From: Ferrovibrio sp036381655 | GTDB lineage: Bacteria; Pseudomonadota; Alphaproteobacteria; Ferrovibrionales; Ferrovibrionaceae | DNA length: 64,000 bases | Assembly (NCBI RefSeq): GCF_036381655.1 | Contig: NZ_DASVCJ010000037.1 | Coordinates: 1-64,000, forward strand | Reading direction: 5' to 3' | Shown: positions 7,837-15,110 of the stretch, in pieces | Layout: each line of letters opens with the position of its first letter | How positions within the stretch are numbered: the stretch's first letter is position 1 | The notes under the pieces: generated by a model | Database searches by the model: none | Told to the model about the DNA's origin: nothing | What the model saw: the letters and a program-made list of their open reading frames with translations, nothing else | Position numbers and translations under genes: made by a program

Positions 7837-8466
7837 ATGAACCGTTTTATGATCTTGGCCACAGCAGGACTGCTGCTTAATGCCTGCGCGGGCAAGCTGG
7901 ACTACACGCCGCCCTACGGCGGAACTTCAACGACCAACACAAAGACAGTTGCAAAGAGCAAAGATGAAGTCTGGAAGGAGCTGATCCCGGAACTTAGCAA
8001 GCAGTTTTTCGTGATCAACAATGTAGACAAGTCTTCCGGACTTTTGAACGTCAGCTACAGCGGCGACCCCGAGCGTTACGTAGATTGCGGAACCGTGAGT
8101 TCGTATGTGAAGAACGCGCGAGGTGAGCGCAGCTATGTGTTCCCCGGAGCGCGCGCCTCGCAGACCTACGAGGCAATGACTGACAACCTCTACTTCATCA
8201 ACAGGACGATGTCGCTGGATGGCAGGATGAATGTCATCGTTCAGGAGACCGGACCAAGTTCATCTTCAATTACAGTAAACACTCGGTATGTTGTAACGAG
8301 AACCGTTCGCGTCCAAGGGGCGGCAGGTGGTGCGGGCTCATTCACCGATACGATTAACTTCAACACCGGACAACTCACAAGCTTTCCGGCGAGCGGCAAT
8401 CTACCAGCCACTCAATGCCGACCAACTGGAATGTTTGAAGCTGAAGTTTTGGGTCTAGTTAACTGA
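7837..8466 (+). CDS. Putative lipoprotein
   Basis: This is a 209-aa protein with a lipoprotein signal peptide: a short basic start, hydrophobic MILATAGLLL, then the lipobox LNAC with the lipidated Cys at 17. The ATG at 7837 is preceded by GGGGGGAA. The mature part (DEVWKELIPELSKQFFVINNVDKSSGLLNVSY) resembles the small alpha/beta domains of BamC-like lipoproteins, where a residue pair predicts a DEVW helix then strands, but I cannot assign a family. It would be anchored in the outer or inner membrane. It is divergent from the two-TM gene and convergent with the integrase. Confidence 0.6.
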   Translation: MNRFMILATAGLLLNACAGKLDYTPPYGGTSTTNTKTVAKSKDEVWKELIPELSKQFFVINNVDKSSGLLNVSYSGDPERYVDCGTVSSYVKNARGERSYVFPGARASQTYEAMTDNLYFINRTMSLDGRMNVIVQETGPSSSSITVNTRYVVTRTVRVQGAAGGAGSFTDTINFNTGQLTSFPASGNLPATQCRPTGMFEAEVLGLVN

Positions 8467-8492
8467 CCACGGCGCGCTGAGAGCGCGGCAGC

Positions 8493-10151
8493 TTATGTTC
8501 CATCAACCTTATATCGCGGAAACTTCCGCAGCTCCTCAGCCTGCGCCTCTAGCGGCATCTCGCCGTAACCTTCCCCCTCAGTACGAGGCGCATGCCCTTG
8601 TATCGCATCGCGGACCTCCCGATCTATCCTGACCCTGCGACACTCCGTCTTGAAACGGTGGCGCCAACCATGATTGGGAGCGACGTTTGGATCAGGAACG
8701 ATGGTTCGCACGAATTCCTGCAGCCGGTTCTTGGCCGCTTCCCAAGGCCCGCGCACACCACCCCCGGGAGTGGGTGTTAGGAACAAGTAACCCGGCGCGC
8801 TGTTCGCAACGAACTCTGGGAAGCCAAGCTCTACCAGATGAGGATGGAGGACGACGTCCCGGGCTTCGCGGCCTTTTTGCGTGTTCGCCTCCGGCGTGAT
8901 CGTCAGCACCCACAGGTCACCTTCCTTGCGTATGTCTTCCTTCCGCAACTGGATGATCTCGCCCACGCGAGCGCCGCTATAGGCACACAGCCATGGCACC
9001 CATCGTTTCGCGGCGGCGGTCTTGGCAAACTCTCGCGGCCCGGGCTGGTAGTTCCACGCCGCCGTCAAGATCGCTCGGGCTTCGGCATCGGTGAAGCCCT
9101 TCCCCCGCAACTTGGGCTTCTTCCTGACTTTGATGGTGACGCCGGCTGCCGGATTGGTCGCCATGCGCCTGTTGTCAACGGCCCAGTTAAAGATCGACCG
9201 AAGACCAGAAAGATCGTTGTCCTTGATCGTCTTCGCAGAGATGGGTCTGCCCGTGCGAGGGTTGATTTGCTTAAGGCGGTGATCCTTGAAGGCGATCACA
9301 TTCTCGGTAGTCACTTGACTTGCATCATCATGGCCGAGGAACGCCGCAAATTTTCGCATGGTGCTGCTGTAGCTTTCATATGTGGATACCTTTGCACCGT
9401 CGGCGCGCTGCTGTTCCGCCCACCAATCATCTACTAGCCCCGTCAGGGTGCCGCCTAATGGCCGCTTGGCGGCTTCCGCAGGCTCCCACGCGGGGAACCG
9501 GCCTGCTTCCGGGGCGGGTCTGTAGTCCCCCTCGGCGTTGCGCTTCAACTTCTTCGCCGCGTCACTCAGGGCAATGCCGCTCTCCCTGAGCAGGATCGCC
9601 CGGCTGGCGTCGTCGATCACCAACCCCTTCTTCCGCAGCACCGTATCGACGAACGCCCCGAACCGGGCTTCAAGGGACGCTATGCGCTTGTCCTCATCGG
9701 ACAGGTTGATGCGTAGCGGGTTCGCAAACGCGCCCCGCTGCGCCGCGTCGTTGTCCGCAATCACCTTCTGCCACATCGCTGCGGCTCCGGGGTCATCCTC
9801 CAGCGTTTCCGCGAATGCCCTGTAGATTTCCCCTGAGAGAGCCACGATCTGCTTTTGGGTGAGCCGCTTCGGCCCGGACCTGATCGCTTCCCAGACCTGT
9901 TGCAGATGGGCCTCGGCCATCCCCGCACGCGCCTTGGCAACCGATGGCTCCCGCGTCCGCAGGGAAACCTTCACGAAGTCGCCCATCGTGACCGTGACGG
10001 CCACAGCGGGATTGGCCTCTCCGGCCTCGGGGAACTGGAACGTGACGGTGCGGCCACGAGCCTTCTGCTGGAGATCGGCTGGCACACGCTTTCGGAATAT
10101 GAGGAAGGTGCTGTCTGGGCGCTTCGCCGGACGTGTCATACGAAGAACCAT
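8493..10151 (-). CDS. int: Tyrosine-type site-specific integrase
   Basis: The 552-aa protein (from ATG 10151; a TTG at 10220 would add 23 residues) belongs to the large alphaproteobacterial integrase group with an N-terminal DUF6538-like region (STFLIFRKRVPADL). The core-binding domain spans about 235-335 and the catalytic domain about 350-535. Catalytic residues are visible: Arg in SGARVGEI, His and Arg in HGWRHRF, His in QGHAP and Tyr in GEGYGE. It should catalyse integration at the tRNA-Leu 3' end and excision. It lies directly downstream of that tRNA in the same direction. Its C-terminal 15 residues are duplicated on the Bro-N protein. Confidence 0.9.
   Translation of the reverse strand: MVLRMTRPAKRPDSTFLIFRKRVPADLQQKARGRTVTFQFPEAGEANPAVAVTVTMGDFVKVSLRTREPSVAKARAGMAEAHLQQVWEAIRSGPKRLTQKQIVALSGEIYRAFAETLEDDPGAAAMWQKVIADNDAAQRGAFANPLRINLSDEDKRIASLEARFGAFVDTVLRKKGLVIDDASRAILLRESGIALSDAAKKLKRNAEGDYRPAPEAGRFPAWEPAEAAKRPLGGTLTGLVDDWWAEQQRADGAKVSTYESYSSTMRKFAAFLGHDDASQVTTENVIAFKDHRLKQINPRTGRPISAKTIKDNDLSGLRSIFNWAVDNRRMATNPAAGVTIKVRKKPKLRGKGFTDAEARAILTAAWNYQPGPREFAKTAAAKRWVPWLCAYSGARVGEIIQLRKEDIRKEGDLWVLTITPEANTQKGREARDVVLHPHLVELGFPEFVANSAPGYLFLTPTPGGGVRGPWEAAKNRLQEFVRTIVPDPNVAPNHGWRHRFKTECRRVRIDREVRDAIQGHAPRTEGEGYGEMPLEAQAEELRKFPRYKVDGT
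8497..8541. repeat. 45-bp direct repeat, copy 2
   Basis: This copy encodes the integrase C-terminus AEELRKFPRYKVDGT. It matches 6409-6453 with five mismatches. The pair could recombine homologously and delete the intervening 2.1 kb. Confidence 0.75.
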
Positions 10152-10161
10152 GTGCGCCGCC

Positions 10162-10189
10162 CTTGTGTACCAGCCGGGCGGCTGAAATC
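10162..10189. repeat. Right-end arm-type-like repeat
   Basis: Begins CTTGTGTACC and ends CTGAAATC, as does 203-231 at the left end, in the same orientation. It lies between the integrase ATG and the tRNA, 45-72 bp inside the right att repeat. Confidence 0.4.
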
Positions 10190-10233
10190 CGTGTTCGGCC
10201 TTATAGTTGGCCGATTTCAATCACTTCATCGGA

Positions 10234-10253
10234 AATTGGTGCCCAGGATAAGA
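10234..10253. repeat. Right attachment-site repeat overlapping tRNA-Leu
   Basis: Identical to 122-141. Positions 10237-10253 are the 3' end of tRNA-Leu including its encoded CCA, so the insertion rebuilt an intact tRNA gene. Confidence 0.85.
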
Positions 10254-10323
10254 CTCGAACTTACACGACCTTTCGGTCACTAGCACCTGAAGCTAGCGCG
10301 TCTACCAATTCCGCCACCTGGGC
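10237..10323 (-). tRNA. tRNA-Leu (anticodon CAG)
   Basis: An 87-nt tRNA is read on the minus strand. The acceptor stem GCCCAGG pairs with CCTGGGC, followed by A and an encoded CCA. The anticodon stem CTAGC/GCTAG encloses the loop TTCAGGT, giving anticodon CAG. A long variable arm (TGACCGAAAGGTCG) and the T-loop TTCGAGT are present, as expected for a class II leucine tRNA. It is the integration target of the element to its left. Confidence 0.95.
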
Positions 10324-10365
10324 AGGCGGTGCAGGCCGGCATGGGGCCGGACCGACCGAGGCGTG

Positions 10366-10394
10366 TCTTTACGGCCCCGGCCATCATAAGTCAA
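10366..10394 (-). promoter_or_regulatory. Predicted tRNA-Leu promoter
   Basis: On the minus strand TTGACT (10389-10394) is followed after exactly 17 bases by TAAAGA (10366-10371), placing transcription start about 35 nt before the mature tRNA. Readthrough from it would enter the integrase gene. Confidence 0.5.
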
Positions 10395-10491
10395 GCGCCG
10401 GCTGGGCATTCCGCGAAGGTCACGGCAGGCCGGACTTGCCTCCCGGCGGCGCTCTGCCGATAACAGGGTTCCAGCAAGAGAAGACGAGCGA

Positions 10492-11604
10492 ATGGAACAG
10501 ATTGAGTGTCTGGTCATCGGGGCCGGCGTGGTTGGCCTGGGCATCGCGCGGTCGCTGGCCCGGCGCGGCCGGGAGGTGATCGTCGCCGAGGCCACCGCGC
10601 TGATCGGCAGCGAAACCTCGTCGCGCAATTCCGAGGTCATTCACGCCGGAATCTACTATCCCGCCGGCAGCCTGAAAGCCCGGCTTTGCGTGAGCGGCAA
10701 GCAGATGCTCTATGCCTATTGCGAGGAGCGCGGCGTCGCCTATCGGCGCTGCGGCAAGCTGATCGTTGCCGCCAGCGAAGACCAGATCCGGGAACTCGAA
10801 ACGCTCAAGGCCAAAGCCGCCGCCAATGGCGTCGACGACCTCGAATGGCTCAGCCGCGCACAGGCTTTGGCGCTGGAGCCGCATCTGCACTGCGTCGCCG
10901 CCCTGCTCTCGCCCTCGACCGGAATCATCGACAGCCACGGCCTGATGCTGGCCTTCCAGGGCGAGGCCGAAGATCACGGCGCCATGCTCGCCTTCAACGC
11001 GCCGGTGCTCGGCGGCACGGTCGAGAATGACGGCATCGCCATCGAGATCGGCGGCGCCGATCCGATCCGCATCAAGGCGCGCCATGTCATCAATGCCGCC
11101 GGCTTCGCGGCGCAGTCGATCGCCGGCAGGATCAACGGTGTCCGGCCCGACAGCGTGCCCGGCTGCCATTATGCCAAGGGCAATTATTTCATGCTCAGCG
11201 GCATGAAGCCGCCCTTCAGCCGCCTTATCTATCCGGTGCCCGAGCCGGGCGGGCTGGGCACGCATGTCACCATCGATCTGGGCGGACAGATGCGTTTCGG
11301 CCCCGATGTCGAATGGGTGGACAAGCCCGACTACACCGTCGATCCGGCGCGCGGCGAGAAATTCTATGCCGCCGTGCGGCGCTACTGGCCGGGCCTGCCG
11401 GACGGCGCGATCCAGCCGGGCTATGCCGGCATCCGCCCGAAGCTGTCTCCGGCAGGCGGCAAGGGCGGCGATTTCGTCATCCAGGGGCCGGACCGCAACG
11501 GCGCGCCCGGACTGATCAACCTGTTCGGCATCGAAAGCCCGGGATTGACAGGATCGCTGGCGATCGGCGAACTGGTCGCGGACATGGTGGACGAGGCGGC
11601 ATGA
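10492..11604 (+). CDS. FAD-dependent oxidoreductase, LhgO/DAO family
   Basis: This 370-aa enzyme opens with a dinucleotide-binding motif GAGVVGLGIARSLARRG for FAD. The SSRNSEVIHAGIYYP block that follows is characteristic of the L-2-hydroxyglutarate oxidase branch of the D-amino-acid oxidase superfamily, and the C-terminal GIESPGLTGSLAIG closes the FAD site. It probably oxidises a 2-hydroxy acid to a 2-keto acid, passing electrons to quinone or oxygen; the true substrate is unknown. It overlaps the next gene by 4 bp (ATGA), so the two are translationally coupled. The context points to an organic- or sugar-acid catabolic pathway. Confidence 0.85.
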   Translation: MEQIECLVIGAGVVGLGIARSLARRGREVIVAEATALIGSETSSRNSEVIHAGIYYPAGSLKARLCVSGKQMLYAYCEERGVAYRRCGKLIVAASEDQIRELETLKAKAAANGVDDLEWLSRAQALALEPHLHCVAALLSPSTGIIDSHGLMLAFQGEAEDHGAMLAFNAPVLGGTVENDGIAIEIGGADPIRIKARHVINAAGFAAQSIAGRINGVRPDSVPGCHYAKGNYFMLSGMKPPFSRLIYPVPEPGGLGTHVTIDLGGQMRFGPDVEWVDKPDYTVDPARGEKFYAAVRRYWPGLPDGAIQPGYAGIRPKLSPAGGKGGDFVIQGPDRNGAPGLINLFGIESPGLTGSLAIGELVADMVDEAA

Positions 11605-12476
11605 CGGACGCGACCTGCATTCTCGACGGCAAATTCGATCTGGCGGAATCGCCGGTCTGGTCGGTTGCTGAACAAAAGCTATGGTTCGTCGATATCAACG
11701 CGCCGGCGATCCAGCGCTTCGATCCCGCGACGGGAAAACTGGAGCGCTGGACGCTGCCGGAATCGATCGGCTGCATGGTGCGCACCAAAGACGGCGGCAT
11801 CATCGGCGCCCTGCGCAGCGGCCTGTATCGCCTGGACCTGACCTCGGGGCGGCACCAGAAGATTGCCGCCGCGCCCTATACTTCGCCGGACATCCGCTTC
11901 AATGACGGCCGTTGCGACCGCCGGGGCCGCTTCTGGGTCGGCGGCATGTTCGAGCCGGGCGGTCAGGCAGGCGCCGCCTTCTATCGGCTGGATGGCGAGC
12001 GCTTCATCCGGCAGGATCTGGTCGGCGGAGTCGCAACCTCGAATGCGCTGGCCTGGAGTCCCGATGGCAGCGTGATGTATCACGCCGATACGCCGACGCG
12101 CCGGGTATTTGCCTACGACTTCGACATGAAGGCCGGCACGATCTCGAACCGCCGCCTCTTCCTCGATCTGAACGAGACCGGCGAGCGACCCGACGGCGCC
12201 ACGGTCGATTCCGCCGGCAATTACTGGGTTGCCTTCTACGGCGCCGGCAAGGTGGCGCAGTTCTCGCCGACCGGCCGGCGCCTGCGCGACATCCATCTGC
12301 CGGTGAAGGCGCCGACCATGCCCTGCTTCGGCGGACCGGATCTGAAGACGCTCTACATCACCACCGCACGGCAGAAACATACCGAAGAGGAATTGCAGCG
12401 CATGCCGCTGGCCGGCGGCCTCTTCAAGGCCGAGGTCGACATCCCCGGCCTGCCCGAGCCGTTCTTCGCCGGCTGA
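11601..12476 (+). CDS. SMP-30/gluconolactonase family lactonase
   Basis: This 291-aa protein is a six-bladed beta-propeller of the SMP-30/gluconolaconase/LRE family. Typical features are AESPVWSVAEQKLWFVDI (the metal-binding Glu in blade 1), SPDIRFNDGRCDRRGRFWVGG (the Asn-Asp core) and SNALAWSPDGSVMYHADT (Asn and Asp ligands). Such enzymes use a divalent metal to hydrolyse sugar or aldonic lactones. The ATG overlaps the oxidoreductase stop codon, implying one operon in which the oxidase or a partner dehydrogenase produces a lactone. It ends 3 bp before the convergent FAH-family gene. Confidence 0.85.
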   Translation: MTDATCILDGKFDLAESPVWSVAEQKLWFVDINAPAIQRFDPATGKLERWTLPESIGCMVRTKDGGIIGALRSGLYRLDLTSGRHQKIAAAPYTSPDIRFNDGRCDRRGRFWVGGMFEPGGQAGAAFYRLDGERFIRQDLVGGVATSNALAWSPDGSVMYHADTPTRRVFAYDFDMKAGTISNRRLFLDLNETGERPDGATVDSAGNYWVAFYGAGKVAQFSPTGRRLRDIHLPVKAPTMPCFGGPDLKTLYITTARQKHTEEELQRMPLAGGLFKAEVDIPGLPEPFFAG

Positions 12477-12479
12477 GCT

Positions 12480-13415
12480 TTACGTCTGCCGTACCACGCG
12501 GTTGCGCAGCACGCCGATCTTCTCGACCTCAAGCTCGACCACGTCGCCATTCTTCAGAAACCGGCCATGCTCCAGGCCGCAGCCGTCGCCCACGGTGCCC
12601 GAGCCGAAGAATTCGCCCGGATGCACGGTTTCGTCGGCCGAGACGCGCGCCAGCAGATCCTCGAATTTATGATGGATCGTGCTGGAATTGCTGTCGCACC
12701 AGGTCTTGCCGCTGACCCGTGCCTGCATGCGCAGATTATACGGATCGCCGATCTCGTCCGTCGTGACCAGGAACGGTCCCATGGCATTGCCGGTATCGAA
12801 ATCCTTGCCCTTGCAGGGCCCCAGCATGCTCTGCATTTCCAGGCCTTGCGCGTCGCGGGCTGAGAAATCGTTGAAGATGGTGAAGCCGAACATGTAGTCG
12901 CGGGCTTCGCCCGGCTTGATGTTCTTGCCCCTCCTGCCGAGGAAGAAACCGAATTCCAGTTCGAAATCCATCACCTGGCTGTAGCGCGGCCAGATCACGT
13001 CGCCGTCCGGACCGTTCACCGAGAAACGGTTGGATTTGTAATAGATCGGAATCTTGTACCAGCTATCCGGCACCTTGGCGGCGCCGAACTTGATCAGCAG
13101 CGGCGCCAGAACGGGATGGCGCCTGCGGATCATCTGCGCCCGCGCCTGATAGACATGCTTCTCGAACAGCATGCTGTCGCGGATCTGCTCCGGCACCGGC
13201 ACCGGCGCATGCAGCCTGGCATCGGCCAGCGGCACGCGGATTTCGGCCCTGGCATGCAGATCGCGCACCCGCGCCATCGCCTCGTCGCCGCCCTTGATGA
13301 TCGAGAGCATGTCGGAGAAGCCGTCGCCGAGATCGACGATCATGGCACCGTCGGAAGTGAGGATGCCGGGGCGCATCTCGCCCCGCGCGGGATGGCTGAA
13401 AGTGCAGAATTTCAT
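12480..13415 (-). CDS. Fumarylacetoacetate hydrolase family protein
   Basis: This 311-aa protein has the FAH C-terminal catalytic fold. Metal-binding acids are visible in DFELEFGFFLG (Glu-x-Glu), and the later blocks FNDFSARDAQ, GPCKGKDFDTGNAMGP and PGEFFGSGTVGDGCGLEHGR match the family. It resembles the larger 2-keto acid branch (about 300 aa). FAH-type enzymes cleave C-C bonds of beta-diketones or decarboxylate/hydrate oxo acids. Combined with an acetoacetate-CoA ligase in the same locus, cleavage that releases acetoacetate is plausible. It follows the cyclase by 6 bp in a two-gene minus-strand operon. Confidence 0.85.
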   Translation of the reverse strand: MKFCTFSHPARGEMRPGILTSDGAMIVDLGDGFSDMLSIIKGGDEAMARVRDLHARAEIRVPLADARLHAPVPVPEQIRDSMLFEKHVYQARAQMIRRRHPVLAPLLIKFGAAKVPDSWYKIPIYYKSNRFSVNGPDGDVIWPRYSQVMDFELEFGFFLGRRGKNIKPGEARDYMFGFTIFNDFSARDAQGLEMQSMLGPCKGKDFDTGNAMGPFLVTTDEIGDPYNLRMQARVSGKTWCDSNSSTIHHKFEDLLARVSADETVHPGEFFGSGTVGDGCGLEHGRFLKNGDVVELEVEKIGVLRNRVVRQT

Positions 13416-13421
13416 GCTTGC

Positions 13422-14198
13422 TTAGTCCTCGATGATGGCAACGGCGCGCGTCCAGCCGGCGGAAGCGCCGCGGATTTTGTGCGGAAAGCAGCTCACCGTG
13501 AAGCCGAAGGGCGGCAAGGCTTCGAGGTTATGCAGCTTCTCGAGATGGCAGTAGCCGATATGGCGGCCGGCCTTGTGGCCTTCCCAGATCAGCGCGGCAT
13601 CCCTGGTTTCCTTGTACTTCTCGGCGGTATGCACGAACGGCGCGTCCCAGCTCCAGGCATCGGTGCCGGTCACCCGCACGCCGCGCTCGAGCAGATACAT
13701 CGTGGCCTTGTAGCCCATGCCGGCACCGGTGCTGACATAGTTGGGCTTGCCATAGGCCGCGCCGGCGGCGGTGTTCACCAGCACGATGTCATGCTCCTTC
13801 AGGCGATAGCCGATCCGCTTCAGCTCGGCCTCGACATCGGCGTCGGTCACGACATAGCCGTCGGGGAAATGCCGGAAGTCGAGCTTCACGCCGTCGCCGA
13901 AGCACCAGTCCAGCGGCACCTCGTCTATCGTCCAGGCGCGCTCGCCGCGGTTCATGGTCGAGTGGAAATGATACGGCGCGTCGAGATGCGTGCCGTTATG
14001 GGTGTTCAACTGCACATGCTCGACCGCCCAGCCTTCGCCGTCCGGCAGGTCCTCCTTGCGCAGCCCCGGGAAGAATTTGGCGATGTCCTCCGGGCTCTGC
14101 TGATGCGTGATGTATTCGATCTTCGGCCCGAAGCCGGGCGGATCGGAAATGACGTCGTTTTCGAGATAGATCGAAAGATCGATGAAACGGCGGGGCAT
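13422..14198 (-). CDS. Cyclase family protein (kynurenine formamidase-like)
   Basis: The 258-aa protein carries the signature of the cyclase superfamily, NTHNGTHLDAPYHF (His-x-Gly-Thr-His-x-Asp-Ala-Pro), which binds a divalent metal. Relatives hydrolyse N-formylkynurenine or act on ring amides/lactones such as isatin; length is slightly above KynB (about 210). GGAGGA precedes the ATG. It is the first gene of a minus operon with the FAH-family gene and is divergent from the GntR regulator, which probably controls it. A ring- or lactone-opening role in the local catabolic pathway is inferred. Confidence 0.8.
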   Translation of the reverse strand: MPRRFIDLSIYLENDVISDPPGFGPKIEYITHQQSPEDIAKFFPGLRKEDLPDGEGWAVEHVQLNTHNGTHLDAPYHFHSTMNRGERAWTIDEVPLDWCFGDGVKLDFRHFPDGYVVTDADVEAELKRIGYRLKEHDIVLVNTAAGAAYGKPNYVSTGAGMGYKATMYLLERGVRVTGTDAWSWDAPFVHTAEKYKETRDAALIWEGHKAGRHIGYCHLEKLHNLEALPPFGFTVSCFPHKIRGASAGWTRAVAIIED

Positions 14199-14254
14199 GC
14201 TTCCTCCTGGCCGCCCGGGCAGGGCGGCTGATTCTCTGCTTAACGGAACAATAC

Positions 14255-14300
14255 CGACACAATTTTATTTTGTCGATTTTTTTCTCTTTTGTCGTTGACA
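14255..14300. promoter_or_regulatory. Candidate GntR operator region
   Basis: In the 132-bp divergent spacer, TTTTGTCG occurs at 14268-14275 and 14287-14294, 19 bp apart. CGACA at 14255-14259 pairs with TGTCG at 14271-14275, and TGTC-GTT-GACA at 14290-14300 is a compact dyad overlapping a -35-like TTGACA (14295-14300). FCD-type GntR proteins often bind short TGTC/GACA-like dyads next to their own gene, so autoregulation is likely. Confidence 0.4.
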
Positions 14301-14330
14301 CACTGACAGACCGTCGCCCAGACTAGCGCC

Positions 14331-15074
14331 ATGAGCGAGGGGAGGAGCAAGGCGGATATCCGTGACCTGGCGGCCAAGGCCGGCAGCCTGACCGAGTCCG
14401 CCTATCGCAACCTGCGCCGCGACATCATTGCCGGCGTCTTTCTCCCCGGCGTCAAACTGCAGATCGACGATCTGAAAGTCCGCTATGGCCTCAGCGCCAG
14501 CCCGCTCCGGGAGGCGCTGGCGCGGCTGGTCAGTCAAGGCTTCGTCGTCAGCGAAAACCAGCGCGGCTTCCGCGTCGCCCTGATGAGCCGGGAGGACCTC
14601 GCCGACATCACGCTGGCCCGCCAGGTGGTCGAGACCGCGGCGCTCAAGCTGGCGCTGGAGCGCGGCGACGATGCCTGGGAGGCCGATATCCTCGCCGCCT
14701 ATCACCGCCTCGACCGCTATGTCGCGCGGCTGGAAGGCAAGCCGGTCGAGAACCTCGCCGAGTTCAGCGGACTGCATAAGGCTTTCCATGTTGCCCTGAT
14801 CGCCGCCTGCCGCTCCCCGCGCCTGCTGGAGGAACAGAGCCGGCTTTACGATCAGGCCGAACGCTACCGCCACGGCATGATGCAGAATTATCTGGTGGCG
14901 CAGGGCATCGGCATCATGGACGAACATCGCCAGCTTATGGATCTCGTTCTGGCGCGGCAGAGCGACGCCGCCTGCGCCATGCTGCACCGCCATCTTGGCC
15001 ATACCTACAGTTTCTGCTTCGGCGACGAGGCAATGCAAGGACGCACAGGGACGGCACCTCTGATCAAACCGTAA
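14331..15074 (+). CDS. GntR-family transcriptional regulator (FCD subgroup)
   Basis: This 247-aa regulator has an N-terminal winged helix (about 20-85) with the GntR motif YRNLRRDIIAGVFLPG and SASPLREALARLVSQGFV. The C-terminal all-helical FCD ligand domain (about 95-230) has metal-site His residues in GLHKAFHVALI and DEHRQLMD and near HRHLGHTY. It stands between the divergent cyclase/FAH operon and the TRAP operon, so it is the likely local controller, responding to the imported acid or a breakdown product. Confidence 0.88.
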   Translation: MSEGRSKADIRDLAAKAGSLTESAYRNLRRDIIAGVFLPGVKLQIDDLKVRYGLSASPLREALARLVSQGFVVSENQRGFRVALMSREDLADITLARQVVETAALKLALERGDDAWEADILAAYHRLDRYVARLEGKPVENLAEFSGLHKAFHVALIAACRSPRLLEEQSRLYDQAERYRHGMMQNYLVAQGIGIMDEHRQLMDLVLARQSDAACAMLHRHLGHTYSFCFGDEAMQGRTGTAPLIKP

Positions 15075-15110
15075 CGTGCCGAAACAAGCGGAAATATTCG
15101 GGAGGAAACG

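Larger units (their letters stand above)
122..10253. mobile_element. 10.1-kb integrative element in tRNA-Leu(CAG)
   Basis: The element is delimited by a 20-bp identical direct repeat at 122-141 and 10234-10253; the right copy includes the last 17 bases of an intact tRNA-Leu. A large tyrosine integrase gene lies immediately inside the tRNA-proximal end, the standard arrangement for tRNA-integrated islands. Cargo includes a serine recombinase, a polymerase-like protein, an XRE regulator, a Bro-N protein and several unknown genes. No conjugation, capsid or packaging genes are recognisable, so it looks like a small satellite or integrative mobilizable element rather than a full prophage or ICE. 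Confidence 0.85.

Noticed and set aside
7653..7895. 80-codon minus ORF before the lipoprotein gene
   Set aside because: It overlaps the lipoprotein signal-peptide region, has no ribosome site and no family match.
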